Both the position numbers and the translations under genes were made by a program. DNA of 64,000 nt from Manis javanica (lineage: Eukaryota > Chordata > Mammalia > Pholidota > Manidae). The notes beneath the pieces were generated by a model. It worked only from the letters and a program-made list of their open reading frames with translations, did not search any database and was not told the DNA's origin. Below, piece after piece: positions 43,488-56,496 of the stretch (position 1 is its first letter; the number at the start of each line of letters is the position of its first letter). Location: NCBI RefSeq assembly GCF_040802235.1, contig NC_133169.1, positions 40,865,034-40,929,033 on the forward strand. The letters are read 5' to 3'.

Positions 43488-46400
43488 ATGAATCTAAAGC
43501 CTACAATGGCAATAAGTACATATCTTTCGATAATCACCCTAAATGTAAATGGACTGAATGCACCAATCAAAAGACACAGAGTAATAGAATGGATAAAAGA
43601 GCAAGACCCATCTACATGCTGCTTACAAGAGACTCACCTCAAACCCAAAGACATTCACAGACTAAAAGTCAAGGGATGGAAAAAGGTTTTTCATACAAAC
43701 AACAGGGAGAAAAAAGCAGGTGTTGCAGTACTAGTATCAGAAAATAGACTTCAAAACAAAGAAAGTAACAAAAGTAACAAGAGATAAAGAAGGACATTAC
43801 ATACTGATAAAGGGCTCAGTACAACAAGAGGATATAACCATTATAAATATATATGCACCCAATACAGGAGCACGAGCATATGTGAAACAAATACTAACAG
43901 AATTAAAGGAGGAAATAGAAAGGTATGCATACATTTTAGGAGACTTTAAAACACCAGTCACTCCAAAGGAAAGATCCACTAGACAGAAAATAAGTAAGGA
44001 CACAGAGACACTGAACAACACACTAGAACAGATGAGCCTAACAGATATCTACAGAAGTCTACACCCAAAACTGGCAGGATACACATTCTTCTCAAGTGCA
44101 CATGGAACATTTTCCAGAATAGAGCACATACTAGGCCACAAAAAGAGCCTCAGTAAATTCAAAAAGACTGAAATGCTACCAACCAACTTTTTAGATCACA
44201 AAGGTATAAAAGTAGAAATAAATTGTACAAAGAAAACAAAAAGGTTCACAAACCCATGGAGGCTTAACACCATGCTCCTAAATAATCAATAGATCAATGA
44301 CCAAATTAAAACAGAGATCAAGAAATATATGGAGACAAATGAAAACAATAGTTCAAAGCCCCAACTTCTGAGGGGCACAGCAAAAGCAGTTATACGAGGA
44401 AAGTATATAGCAATCCAGGCATATTTAAAGAAAGAAGAACAATCTCAAATGAATAAAGTCACAGTTATTGAAATTGGATGAAGAAGAACAAACGAGGCCC
44501 AAAGTCAGCATAAGGAGGGACATAATAAAGATCAGAGAAGAAATAAATAAAAGTGAGAAGAAAAAAACAATAGCAAAAAAAAATCAATGAAACCAAGAGC
44601 TGCTTCTTTGAGAAAATATAGAAAGTAGTTAAAGCCCTATCTAGACTCATTAAGAGAAAAAGAGAATCAATGCACATCAACAGAACCAGAAATGAGAAAG
44701 AAAAATCATGATGGACCCCAAAGAAATACAGAGTCTTTAGAGAATACTGTGAGAGTCTATATGCTAACAAGATGGGAAATGTAGAAGAAATGGACAACTT
44801 CCTAGAAAAATACAACCTTACAAGACTGATCAAGGAAGAAACACAAAATCTAACAGACCAATTACCAGCAATGAAATTGAAGTGGTAATCAAAAAACTAC
44901 CCAAGAGCAAAACCCCTGGGCCAGATGGATTTACCACAGAATTATATCAGACATACAGAGAAGACATAATACCCATTCTCCTTAAAGTTTTCCAAAAAAT
45001 AGAAGAGGAGGGAGTACTCCCCAACTCATTCTATGAACCCAGCATCACCCTAATACCAAAACCAGGCAAAGATCCCACCAAAAAAGAAAATTACAGACCA
45101 ATATCCCCGATGAGCATAGATGCAAAAATACTCAACAAAATATTAGCAAACCAAATTAAAAAATACATCAGAAGGATCATACACCATGACCAAGTGGGAT
45201 TCATCCCAGGGATGCATGGATGGTACAACATTCGAAAATCTATCAACATCATCCACCACAGAAACAAAAAGAAAGACAAAAACCACATGACCTTCTCCAC
45301 AGATGCTGAAAAAGCATTCAACAAAATTCAACATGCATTCATGATAAAACTCTCAACAAAATGGGTGTAGAGTGTACGTACATAATATAGTTAATATATG
45401 ATGAACCCACAGCCAACATCATACTCAACAGCGAGAAGCTGAATGCTTTTGCTCTAAGATCGGGAACAAGACAGGGATGCCCACTCTCCCCACTGTTATT
45501 CAACCTAACACTGGAGATCCTAGCTACGGCAATCAGACAAAACCAATAAATACAAGGAATCCAGAATGGTAAAGGAGAACTGTCACTATTTGCAGATAAC
45601 ATGATATTGTACATAAAAAACCCTAAAGACTCCAATCCAAAACTACTAGAACTAATACTGGGATTCAGCAAAGCTGCAGGATACAAAATTAACACACAAA
45701 AATCTGTTGCCTTCCTATACACTAACAATGAACTAGCAGAAAAAGAAATGAGGAAAACAATTCCATTCACAATTGCATCAAAAAGAATAAAATACCTAGG
45801 AATAAACCTAACCAAGTAAGTGAAAGACCTATACCCTGAAACCTACAAGACACTCTTAAGAGATATTAAAGAGGACACTAACAAATGGAAACTCATCCCA
45901 TGTTTGTTGGGTAGGAAGATTTAATATTGTCAAAATGGCCATCCTGCCTAAAGCAATCAACAGATTCAATGCAACCCTATCAAAATACCAACAGCACATT
46001 TCAATGAACTGGAACAAATACTTCAAAAATTCATATGGAACCACCAAAGACCCCGAATAGCCAAAGCAATCCTGAGAAGAAAGAATAAAGTGAGGTGGAT
46101 CTCACTCCCCAACTTCAAGCTCTACTACAAAGCCATAGTAATCAAGACAATTTAGTACTGGCACAAGAACAGAGCCACAGACCAGTGGAACAGAATAGAG
46201 TTTCCAGACATTAACCCAAACATATATGGTCCATTAGTATATGATAAAGGAGCCATGGACATACAATGGGGAAATAGCAGCCTCTTCAACAACTCATGTT
46301 GACAAAACTGGACAGCTACATGTAAGAGAGTGAAACTGAACCACTGTGTAACCCCATACACAAAAGTAAATTCAAAATGGAACAAAGACCTGAATGTAAG

Positions 46401-47302
46401 TCATGAAACCATAAACTCTTAGAAAAAAACATAGGCAAACATTTCTTGGGCATAAACATGAGCGACTTCTTCATGAACATATCTCCCCAGGCAAGGGAAA
46501 CAAAAGCAAAAATGAACAAGTGGGACTATATCAAGCTGAAAAACTTCTGTACAGCAAAGGAAACCACCATTATAACAAAAAGGCATCCTACAGTATGGGA
46601 AAATATGTTCATAAATGACAGACCTGATAAAGGGTTGACATCCAAAATATATAAAGAGCTCATGCACCTCAACAAACAAAAAGCAAATAATCCAATTAAA
46701 AAATGGGCAGAGGAGCTGAACAGACATTTCTCCAAAGAATAAATTCAGGTGGCTAACAGGAACATGAAAAGATGCTCCACATTGCTAAGCATCAGAAAAA
46801 TGCAAATTAAAACCACACTGAGATATCACCACACACCAGTAAGGATTGCCATGATTCAAAAGACAAACAACCACAAATGTTGGTGAGGTTGTGGAGAAAG
46901 GGGAACCCTCCTACACTGCTGGTGGGAATGTAAATCAGATCATCCACTGAGGAAAGCAGTATGAAGGTTCATCGAAAAGCTCAGAATAGAAATACCATTT
47001 GATCCAGGAATTCCACTTCTAGGCATTTACCCTAAGAATGCAGCAGCCCAGTTTGAAAAAGACAAATGCACCCCTATGTTACAATAGCCAAGAAACGGAA
47101 GCAACCTAAGTGTCCATCAGTAGATGAATGGATAAAGAAGATGTGGTACATATACACAATGGAATTTTATTCAGGCATAAGAAGAAAACAAATCCTACCA
47201 TTTGCAACAACATGGATGGAGCTAGAGGGTATTACGCTCAGTGAAATAAGCCAGGCAGAGAAAGGCAAGTACCAAATGATTTCATTTATATGTGGAGTAT
47301 AA
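43488..47302 (+). pseudogene. L1 ORF2 (broken), copy 3
   Basis: The start MNLKPTMAISTYLSI is shared with copy 2. EN holds NVNGLN and QETH. The RT box reads FADN at about 45595, so a catalytic aspartate is lost. At the site where copies 1 and 2 read TAA CAA ATG, this copy reads GAA CAA ACG (about 44486), the ancestral-looking state. The normal ORF2 stop is mutated and the frame ends a few codons later at 47300-47302. Many frameshifts occur. Confidence 0.9.
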
Positions 47303-47656
47303 GAACAAAGAAGAACTGAAGGAACAAACAGCAGAAACACAGAACCGAAGAATGGACTAACAGTTACCAAAGGGAAAGGGACTGGGAAGGATGGATGGGA
47401 AGGGAGTTATAAGGGGGGGAAGAAAGGTGGCATTACAATTAGCATGTGTTATGATTGGTGGGGCACTGGAATGGCTGTGTAATACAGAGAAGACAAGTAG
47501 TGATTATATAGCATCTTACTATGGTGATGGACAGTGACTATAATGGGTTTTGTGGGGGTGACTTGGTGAAGGGGGGAGTCTAGTAAACATAAGGTTCCTC
47601 ATGTTATTGTAGATTAATGATACTCAAATAAAAAATTTAAAAAGTTGGGATCATAA
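47303..47656 (+). other. L1 3' UTR, copy 3
   Basis: It includes the G-rich tract at about 47388-47430 and ends in an A-rich stretch, ataaaaaatttaaaaagttgggatcataaaaaa, with an AATAAA-like signal. Confidence 0.8.
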
Positions 47657-47667
47657 AAAATACTCAC
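47657..47667 (+). repeat. Right TSD of L1 copy 3
   Basis: Second copy of aaaatactcac. Confidence 0.85.
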
Positions 47668-48540
47668 AGAGTTTCTAAATTCTGGACAGATCAGGTCTAG
47701 AGAGAAAAATAAATGTTTCAATTTTGTTTTTAAAGGTATAATTTCATAAACTTTTGTAATTCAGCTTAAGAGAAAGGTTTAAAACAGACACTTACTTTAG
47801 AAGATCACCAACATATGAAACAAAATGTCATGAAAATAATATCATCCCCCTTAGTTTACCCAATCTTATGTAATTAAATTTTGTTCTGCTTCAGTCTAGT
47901 TGTTTTCAAATAGTTCTGAAGTGAAATAGTATCTAAACATGACAAAATACTTTAAAATGTGAGTAGTTAAATACCAAATAGAGAAGGTTACATAGTTTTT
48001 GCAAAACTTAGCTTATAGCTCTTTAATATTAAGATTTTGTATTCTTAAGTACTCAAACACCTTTAGACATTAAAAATCAGATATTGATACAATTAGAAAA
48101 ACCTTTCACAATCTCTTAATATTAAGAACAGAACAATAGTTTGAGAAAACTTTGTCCTTTTAATAGAAAGCAAAATTCTAATCTCATGGTGTACTTTTAT
48201 ATTAAGCTCCATTTACTTCAATCTCACATAGCATGACATTAATTTCTCCATTGTTCTTGGTCTCCTAGTTGGTGTTGCGGCCAAGATGTGTTGCAGAAGA
48301 ATATTACCTTTCCCTTTTGAGAGTCTCAGGGTCGAATTGGGGTCATTGGAGGAGAATGCAGCCCAGTGGTATGGCCCACCTAGGAAGAAAGAAATGGGTT
48401 AGAAGTTGGTGTCCCAACACCTGAAACACAACTCTTCCCATCCCAGATGTCTCCAAGGGCGGGACAGGAGACTGTAGTCCTGAGGAATGGGCTAGAGAGC
48501 CCAGCATTCCACTGTGCAAAACATCAGAAAGAACATGTGT
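47668..48540 (-). other. Probable ERV1-like internal sequence
   Basis: This lies on the far side of L1 copy 3 from the env remnant and should belong to the same minus-strand provirus. It is AT-rich to about 48240, then has a 'ggtctcctagttgg' to 'ctgaggaatgggctagagagcccagc' part that looks retroviral in style. No domain is recognisable. Confidence 0.35.
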
Positions 48541-48544
48541 AGGC

Positions 48545-49320
48545 GAAGATGTGAAGAACAGGAAACCCTTTTACACTGTTGGTGGGAATGAAAATTGATG
48601 CAGCCACTATGGAAAGCATAATGGAGGTTCCACAAAAAATTTTTAAAAAATTTGCCATAGACCTAGTAACTCCACTTTTAAGAATTTAACCAAAGAAAAC
48701 AAAATCTCTGATTTGTAAATATGTAAGTACCCCTATGTTTATTGCCACATTATTTACAGTAGCCAAGATATGGAAGCAAATGAAGTGTCCTTACAGAGAT
48801 GAATGGATAAAAAAGAGCTGGTACATATACACAAAAGAATATTATTCAGCCATAAAAAGTAAAGAAATCCTGCCATTTGTGACAACATGGGTGGACCTAG
48901 AGGTATTATGCTAAGGGTAATAAGCCAGGTGGAGAAACACAAATACCATATGCTTTCACTTATGTGTGGAATTTAAAAACAATACAAAACAAAATAAACA
49001 AAGCAGCAGTACACCCATTGTCCCTAAGAAGTGACTGGTGGTTACCATGGGGGCGGGGTCCTGATAGGGGGTGGGGTGGGTGAGGGGTATACAGAAGCAC
49101 CCACTCTCAGTCATAATATCAGTTGGTCATGGGGATGGAAGTGAAGCATGGAGAATATAGTCAGTGGTTCTGTAACATTTTCCTATGCTGACAAAGACTA
49201 GCGGCACTAGCAGGAGGGACGATTTAATAATGTGTGTAACTATTCAACCCCTGTGTTGTGTGCTTGAAACCAATATTGTATTTCCTCTATACATCAATAA
49301 AAAAATACACTTAAGAAAAA
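48545..49320 (+). mobile_element. Old L1 ORF2 end and 3' UTR
   Basis: It starts in the ORF2 C-terminal region (cttttacactgttggtgggaatg), passes 'gaatggataaaaaagagctggtacatatacac' and the G-rich 3' UTR, and ends in an A-rich tail near 49320. Confidence 0.85.
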
Positions 49321-49324
49321 GAAA

Positions 49325-52190
49325 GGGTCCAGAAATAAAACACTTTCTAAAAGGTGAAAGTGCTCCAAGTAATGGGTATTTTCTCACTAAAAACCATGGT
49401 AGCCAAAAGATGGGAGAAAAATAATTTTACAGTACTGAAAGTGATGTGAATGATCAGGCAAATTTCTATGTATTTCAAAAATATGATTGAAAGTTAAATA
49501 AAAGCAAGGATACCATTATATAAAGGACAAAGAATATGTTTACAGCAAGCTTACTGTAAAAGAAATATGAAATTAAATGCTTTGACTGTAGGAAATGCTA
49601 CATGTAGACTCCATCCCTAAGAAATTTGTGAATAGGATAAAAGTGGTGACTTTGTGGGTAAATATAAGTTACTTTTTGTTTTCCTTTTGGACAGTGACCA
49701 CTTCATAACTGTTTAAAAACTAAAATATTAACATTGCCATGTGGAGTTTATAATGCATATGGAAATATATATGACAATGTATGTGATTCTATATGATTTC
49801 AAAATTATTATATTTTATAAGAAGGTGCAGATTAATAATCATAAAAGTGCTATAAATTAAAATAGGTGTGTTGTAATTTCTGGGGCAGACATATGCAACA
49901 AAAATAGCCATAAAGCTAACAAAACTAAAAGAGAAATGCTATTAAATATAAAATGTACTAAACATTTCCCAGTAGAAGAAATGGAAAGGATAAAAGAAAA
50001 ACATTGGAAGCAAATGATCAAGCTGATTCCCTGAGGTGGAATATTTTGTAGGCCCAGAGGGTACCATTGAGAACTGGCAGATATTCCATACAATTCTGTG
50101 GGGTTTATGAAGCAGGAGGTCTCTACGTGGCCAAAATAATCTCTTACCTTTATTTTTTCTATTGGTATATTCAAAAAAATTGTATGTTTAAAACTTGAAC
50201 TTAGTGCCACTGGGCTTCAGGTACATAAACTGCTGTTCAGAAGTAAACAACACAGGGTCTAGTAATCAGGGACAATCACCAGACAAGATAATACCCTGAA
50301 AGTGTACCTCCTGTGTTCACTAATGCATTTTCCACATGTTTTGTTTTTTATTGGCAGCATTATGGGTGATTGTAAAATTTGGAAAATACCTCAATGTCTA
50401 AACCCAGGATATTAGTAAATCTATGGTATATATAATACAGTGGGTTATCCTTTGACTATAAAATACAAGGAAGGCAATCTCTAGAGCTGATAGGTAGTGA
50501 TTCCCAGCATGGAATAAGTGAAAAATCTAACACAAGAGAGTTTTCATCGTAAACTGTGCAATAAGTAAACATACACAACTCTTCCTTTTAAAAAACGAAC
50601 ACATTACAGATAAGCCTTGAAACGTCGAGAGTGTTTTTCTTCACAAGGTGCTGAGTGATTGGGTGAAAAGAATGGGAAGGGAGTGGCATTTCACTGAGCA
50701 TAGATTTTGTTGTTATTGTTGATACTGTTTTTAAACAGTTTTATTCTCTTGCAGAAGACATACTATTTTTCTTTATATTAAAAAAGTTAAGTGACCAAAT
50801 GTGGACAAAAATTGAAACTGAATGCAAACTCAATCAAATGAAATAACTGCATTTCAAATGAAAATAAGCATGTTGGAAAGTACATGTAAAAGACCTCATT
50901 CCGCATAACTTTTAAGCAATGTACATGCAATATATACACTTAGTTTAGAAGAGAAAAAGAACTATATAAATTCCGAAACTATTTAATGTAGGCTGGTCAT
51001 CAAAGAGTACAATGTGGAAAGCTTGGATTATGTATGCATATTTTAGGATTGTGCACATTAGTGAATAATTAAGTATTTTGTGGAGTTTCAGTGTTTCCAG
51101 TATGGAAAAAATGGAAGAAGTGAAGAAAAGGAAAACCCTGGTAGGTCTTTGAAATGAGAAACCACCAGTGAGAGGGCGTGATGTAAGTTCCCCTAGTAAC
51201 ACACAGAATCAATGGGATCCCAGCGGCAGTGACTGACACTGAGGCCCAAGCCTCGGTTTCTAAATCCCAGCATCCTTTCTTTTTCATTCCCTGGTGTTGG
51301 TCTCCCAAGGAATGCTGTCAGCCCTCTACATCCAAGCACCTCCTCTCAGACCACAAGTGCCCCACAGATACATATAAACAGTAATGGCTCAAAACCTACC
51401 AACTGAAATAAAGATAGGTCGAAATGGTGTATCTCCGAGTTTGATCCATAGATAATATTCTGGTAAAAAACTCTAACCTAAATGTAATGAAGAAAAAATA
51501 GAATATCCCCCCCCAAAAGCACATTTCCTTTACAAACCTGTTTTTCAAAAGTGTCAACATCAGGAAAGACAAAGACAGACTGAAGAACTGTTTCAGGTGA
51601 TAGATTAAATGACTAAATGAACAATGCAGTTACACACAATACATGATACTGAAACTAATTTCAAAATGAACAAGAATTAAATACAATTATTGTATTTTTC
51701 TTTATTTTTTCTGATGACTGAACTGTGGCGAAGTATTGAAACATGGAGAATTGTGGTAAGTTTACTTCAGAGTTTTCTACAACATACTTGCAACTTTTTT
51801 GTAAATTTAAAATTATTTAAAACACAATTAGGGTGTATCTGTGTAAAGCAAGATTGTAGCAAATAAACTAATACATATTTTTAATAATTTATAAATACAT
51901 ATTTAATGACATATTTAGTAAGAATTAATAATCTCATGACTTAATAAGATAAGTAGTATTTCAATTTGATGTTTTGACCTATTGTTCCTGCATAAGAAAA
52001 TTCTATGTTCTAATACAAAACAAAAACAGACTTTTATTCTGAATATTGCTTTTCTGGCAAAAAGAAAATATGCTTAATACTCATTAAAAAGTAAGTCAGT
52101 ATTTTAATAATGTTAATATATACACTGCTGTGTATATGATTATTAAACAATCTCACTTAATTTTCTACTGCATAATTGATATTATTAATT
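49325..52190 (+). repeat. Duplicated copy B (paralogue of copy A)
   Basis: The left part (49325-50600) matches the HAL1/L1-like part of copy A (about 29490-31120), and the right part (50600-52190) matches 37394-39002. The sites homologous to the solo LTR (about 49520, tataaaggacaaag) and to the ERV-L (about 50600, gaacacattacagat) are uninterrupted. Homology runs beyond the L1-like 3' end, which favours a segmental duplication over two repeat insertions. Confidence 0.75.
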
Positions 52191-52483
52191 CTCCATTTAA
52201 GATTGATAAGCTTTATTGTTTAAAATATTTTACTGAAACTATGTAGTAGATGGATGGCATATTGAGAACTATGTCTTGAGTAGCCAAAATAATTTTCAAA
52301 GAAACAAGCTAAAAGTGAGTGATGCTATTAAGACTTAATAAAAGCCAAAGCAAAAAAAATGAATGCGCAAATAATCAAAATCTCATTTCCATATTCTGTA
52401 TCTTTAAAATTTATTCCAGTTCCTTTACTCTACAATGAGGGTCTTAACCAGATGAACAATAAAATGTCTTTTGACTTTTATGT
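52191..52483. other. AT-rich spacer, nothing recognised
   Basis: Short AT-rich interval between copy B and the LTR. I see nothing in it. Confidence 0.5.
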
Positions 52484-53640
52484 TAGGCTGAGGTAGCTGA
52501 GGGGCATGGGAGAAGCACCATGAATAACTGTTCCTGACTGATGAAAACGCCAAGATAGAAACAATATAGTAAGAACAAGAGGGACCTCTTCTTATGGCTG
52601 AGAGGCCATTTTGAAAACCAGAGAGTTAAGAGGTAAGATTCCTAAGATATTCTTTGGTAATGAGACAGTAACCCACCTGATCTTAAGGCGGTGCATGTGG
52701 TGTTAACTGATGTGGTCCCAGTGCTTGAGGGAAGCCACTCCCTTGGAGGGGAACCAGATCAGTAAACACCCTGGGTTCAGTTTATCTTACAGAATTACCT
52801 AAAGAACTGACTGTGCGTGAGGACGCAGTGTCCCTCACTGGAGGCGGACATCATGAGACTGTAGGTTAAGCCTAGGTTCCACAACGCCCCTCCACCCTTT
52901 GCCCCATTCTCGGAAGCCTTGAAAGCCGCAATCCCCAGCCCTTTAGTGCACCTGCTCTCTGAGGTGGCCTGCACCCCTTTCTAAGTGCATGCTCTTAAAC
53001 AAAGCCTTCTCACTGCCCAGGTTGTTGCGTCTTGTCTCTGCCCTCTTTGAGTGGCAATTGTCTTCGTTGTCTCTGCTATTTCATTTTATTTCCAAGTCTT
53101 CATTCTGTCTCCGCTGTATGACTGACCTGCAGGGAGGGGCTCCTGAGAGCTCTGATTTGGGCCTGCAAGTTCCCATCACCGGGGTGACTCAGGCAGAACT
53201 TCAGCTGTGCCATCGGCTTTTAGCGGCCTGCCTGGAAATCTCTTATTTGGGAAGTTCTCAGAACATAATCCCCCTCCATCCTGCGCTTTATGGTTCCCCC
53301 AAATCCTGGGGTGGTAGGGGCTAGTCCCCATGCCATGCAGATCCAAGTGGAAACCGGCCACCTGAGGACCCTGGCTTCAGGAGCTGACAAGGGAATCTGC
53401 CCATGGCCAAGCAGGAGTCCAAAAGTTTTCCTTCCTCCCCTCTGCTCCTCCTTGCTTTCTCCTACCTGCAGGGCAGCTGCCGTTCGCTGCTGCTCTTGCT
53501 TTAATGAATCCCTTCCTTACCTGCCCGCCTCGGAGCTACTTGAGAATTCCTGCTCCGTCACAGTCACCAGCACTCCCACCTCCAGGCTGAGGTTCCACCG
53601 AGTGCCGAGGGGGAAACCTCCGTAGATGCGGCTGCCTGGC
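52484..53640 (+). mobile_element. LTR of the 39-40 kb family, plus strand
   Basis: It starts tgttaggctgagg and matches the minus-strand LTR at 39-40 kb over 52940-53400, for example 'cctttagtgcacctgctctctgaggt', 'gggaagttctcagaa' and 'gcagatccaagtgg'. The end is unclear. No retroviral internal sequence follows, so it is probably a solo LTR. Confidence 0.6.
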
Positions 53641-55578
53641 AATGAGATGACTAGGTCTACCGAAGGGATTTGCAAAGCATAATATCCATCTGCTTTGACA
53701 ATTTGACTGACTGAATTATTTTCTCCAACTTCACCGTGACCCACTCAGTCAGTAATTAGCAATGTTTGACAGGAATTTTTGTTTTTACCCAAGTGCCCAA
53801 GTGATTATTGACAGTTATGAAGTGGTAACCACTAGCATATAGTCTATGAATGAGCAGAATTAAGGGAATATTTAAGCACTCTATTATTGTTCTTCTCAAA
53901 GTCTGGACAATATCCTTCACAGTGTATTCCTGAAAGTCTTCTGGGGTGTGAACAGTTCTGCCTCCAGAAAATACCAATAATTATTTTTTTAAGACCATAA
54001 GAGACAATTACATAATAAGGCTGCTCAGAGGACTCCTAAGACATTCTTTTTTGGGGAAGTCTAAGCATCAGTCACATACTTTAAAAATAATTTGTTGTAG
54101 AAACTTTGACTATAATGTTTCAAATGATGTCAAATTTAAAACAAAAGAGGCAAATGAATTTCCTGGGTGCTTAAATATTCATCTTTCTCTCTGAAGAAAC
54201 TATCACATCTTAGTAGAAATCATTTACCACTCCCACAAAAGAACAGAAATACAACTACATCCTATAATGACAGAGAGATTCCAAAAGAAGGTATAGGTCT
54301 GTTTTAATTTCAGTTGATTAATTTTAAGTGAAATTATATATTTCTTTTTTCAGAATTTCCACTTTTAATTTACATGTAAAGTCATCTATAAAGTAATCCT
54401 TTGTCCAGTGGTTGAAGCATTGGAATTATTTTAAGGTATAAATTGCAATGCTTCATTGGTAAAATGTTAAAATACTCTGTTACAAAATAATAATGTTTAA
54501 ACCTTGTGGAAATTTATGGAATGCATCAAAGCAGTGAAGCTCAATAGCAGATTTCCCCACTCTTCTTTCTCTTTTGACCCCTCTCTGGGTATTTCTGGAG
54601 AGAATTAGAATAGAGTGATAAAATTCTTCAAAGTTATTTTATTTCTGCACCATGCATTCTTCTCATTCACCACACAGAGATTCTCCATATGTGATTCAGA
54701 TGCCGGCTGCGTTTTCTCTTTTGTTTCAGCTCTGCTTCCCAGAGTGTCTCCTTCAATGGCCTTTGTCCTGCATTCTTCTCTTCACTTAGGTTTCAGATTC
54801 TTGGTCCCCCAGCAGGGAGCCACTGCCCACCTCCAGACTGCACTGACCACCTAGTTAATCTGTAAAATAATACATTTGTGATATTTTAAGAACACAAAAA
54901 TCATTTGCAACTTTTCTTTATAGGTATGTTTATTAATTTTCTCCTCCCATTTATAGCAAGCTCCCAAAAATCAACCTTTTAAAAAGTTTTGTCTCTGCCA
55001 GGTTAATGCCCAATTCAAACACTTAACAAATAATTAATTTTTGATATTTCTTTGTGTGTATAAGGTAAGAATAAATTATTAGGCTATGTTTGATTATTAA
55101 ATGCTTTGTAAATGAGAGATCATGATTGTTACGAAAAAGGAGAATTTAAAATTTACTCTTCTTAGACAATTAGGGATAATAACATAAAAATCCTACAGTT
55201 AAAGGCCTTTAGATTGCTTTCTGAAAGCAAAAGAATTTCTCATTAATAAGAGCACAATATTATTGCAGCACTAATTGGGTATTGGAAAAAATTTATTAAA
55301 TTATAATAAATTATAATTTATTGTATTTATCTGGTTGGAAGTTATAGCAGAGGCTACAGGGTGAGGTTTAACTCATGTAAGGACTTATGTACTTTATATA
55401 TCATTCATGGAATCCTTTTATCTTAAAAAACGAACTTTTCAGTACTCTTCAGAGGCATTTAAGGTGGATCTATGCCTCTTCTTCAATGAAATGATTCTGT
55501 ATATCAGTATGGTTCCTGTAAATTAATGTTTCTTTGCATATCTCCTTGTCTTGACAGGCAGTGAAGAGAATCCAGCAT
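53641..55578. other. Intergenic DNA upstream of OR pseudogene 2
   Basis: AT-rich and unassigned. OR genes usually have an upstream non-coding exon and an intron ending before the coding exon. A 'tctccttgtcttgacag' acceptor-like sequence ends at 55558, 20 bp before the ATG, and could be that splice site. Confidence 0.4.
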
Positions 55579-56496
55579 ATGGTCAATGCCACAATGGCCA
55601 TAGGGTTTCTTCCTCAAGAGTTTTCTGAAGTCTGGGAGCTCCAGATTGTACACGGTGTGCTCTTCCTAGTGGTTTACCTGGCTGTCCTAGTGAGTAACCT
55701 CCTGATCATCACTCTCATCACCCTAGACCTGCAGCTACAAACACCCATGAACTTCTTCCTGTAGAATTTGTCCTTACTGGATGTCTTCCTCGTGTCTGTC
55801 CCAATCCCAAAATTCATTGTCAATAGCCTAACTCACAACAATTCAATTTCCATTTTGGGGTGTGCTTTCCAGCTACTTTTAATGACTTCCTTTACAGCAG
55901 GTGAGATATTTGTGCTCACTGCCATGTCCTATGACCGCTATGTGACGATTTGCTGTCCCCTGCACTATGAAGTTGTCATGAATGGTGGCACTTGTGCCCT
56001 CATGGCTGGTGTTTCCTGGGTCACTTGGGGTTTCTTTGGAGCTGTGTACACAGCTGGCACATTTTCCATGTCTTTCTGTGGCTCCAGTGTGTTTCCACAG
56101 CTTTCCTGTGATGTCTCCTCATTACTAAGGATGTCCTGCTCTGAAATATCAAAAATAGTTTATGGAAGTATTGGTTTCATCTGTATCATGATCTCTTATG
56201 TTTATATTTTCTCCAGTGTGCTGAAGATTCCTACCATGAAAGGTTAGTCTAGAGCTTTCTCCAGATGCCTTCCCCATCTCATTGTTGTCACCATTTTTAT
56301 TATAACTGCCTGTTTTGTTTATCTCAAACCACCTTCAAACTCACCATCAGTTACTGAGAGGCTGCTTTCTGTGGTCTACACTGTGGTACCTCCAACAGTG
56401 AACCCTGTAATCTACAGCCTCAGGAACAAGGACATGAAGCAGGCTCTGCTGGGATTGTTGCCTAAGACACATGGCCAAGATTCTCACTTCATATAA
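55579..56496 (+). pseudogene. Olfactory receptor pseudogene, OR14-like, two stops
   Basis: From the ATG at 55579 (MVNATMAIGFLPQEFSEVW) one frame reads through to TAA at 56494-56496, about 305 codons, the normal OR length, with an N-glycosylation site at NAT. OR landmarks: PMNFFL (usual PMYFFL), SLLDVF, MSYDRYVTICCPLHYE after TM3, SYVYIFSSVLKIP in TM5, SRAFSRCLPHL before TM6, and PPTVNPVIYSLRNKDMK in TM7. Two in-frame TAG codons interrupt it: 55762-55764 (MNFFL*NLS) and 56245-56247 (MKG*SRAF). Each is one transition from CAG. The style matches family 14. Ligand unknown. Confidence 0.93.

Larger units (their letters stand above)
41430..47656 (+). mobile_element. L1 copy 3, full length but dead
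   Basis: It runs from an L1 5' end (about 41432, gagaagccaagatggtag) to an A-rich 3' end, with an 11-bp TSD. 5' UTR 41430-42339 has a single monomer unit. It has no linker or ERV segment after the 3' UTR, so it represents the non-chimeric L1 structure. It interrupts the minus-strand ERV1-like provirus and is more diverged than copies 1 and 2. Confidence 0.92.
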
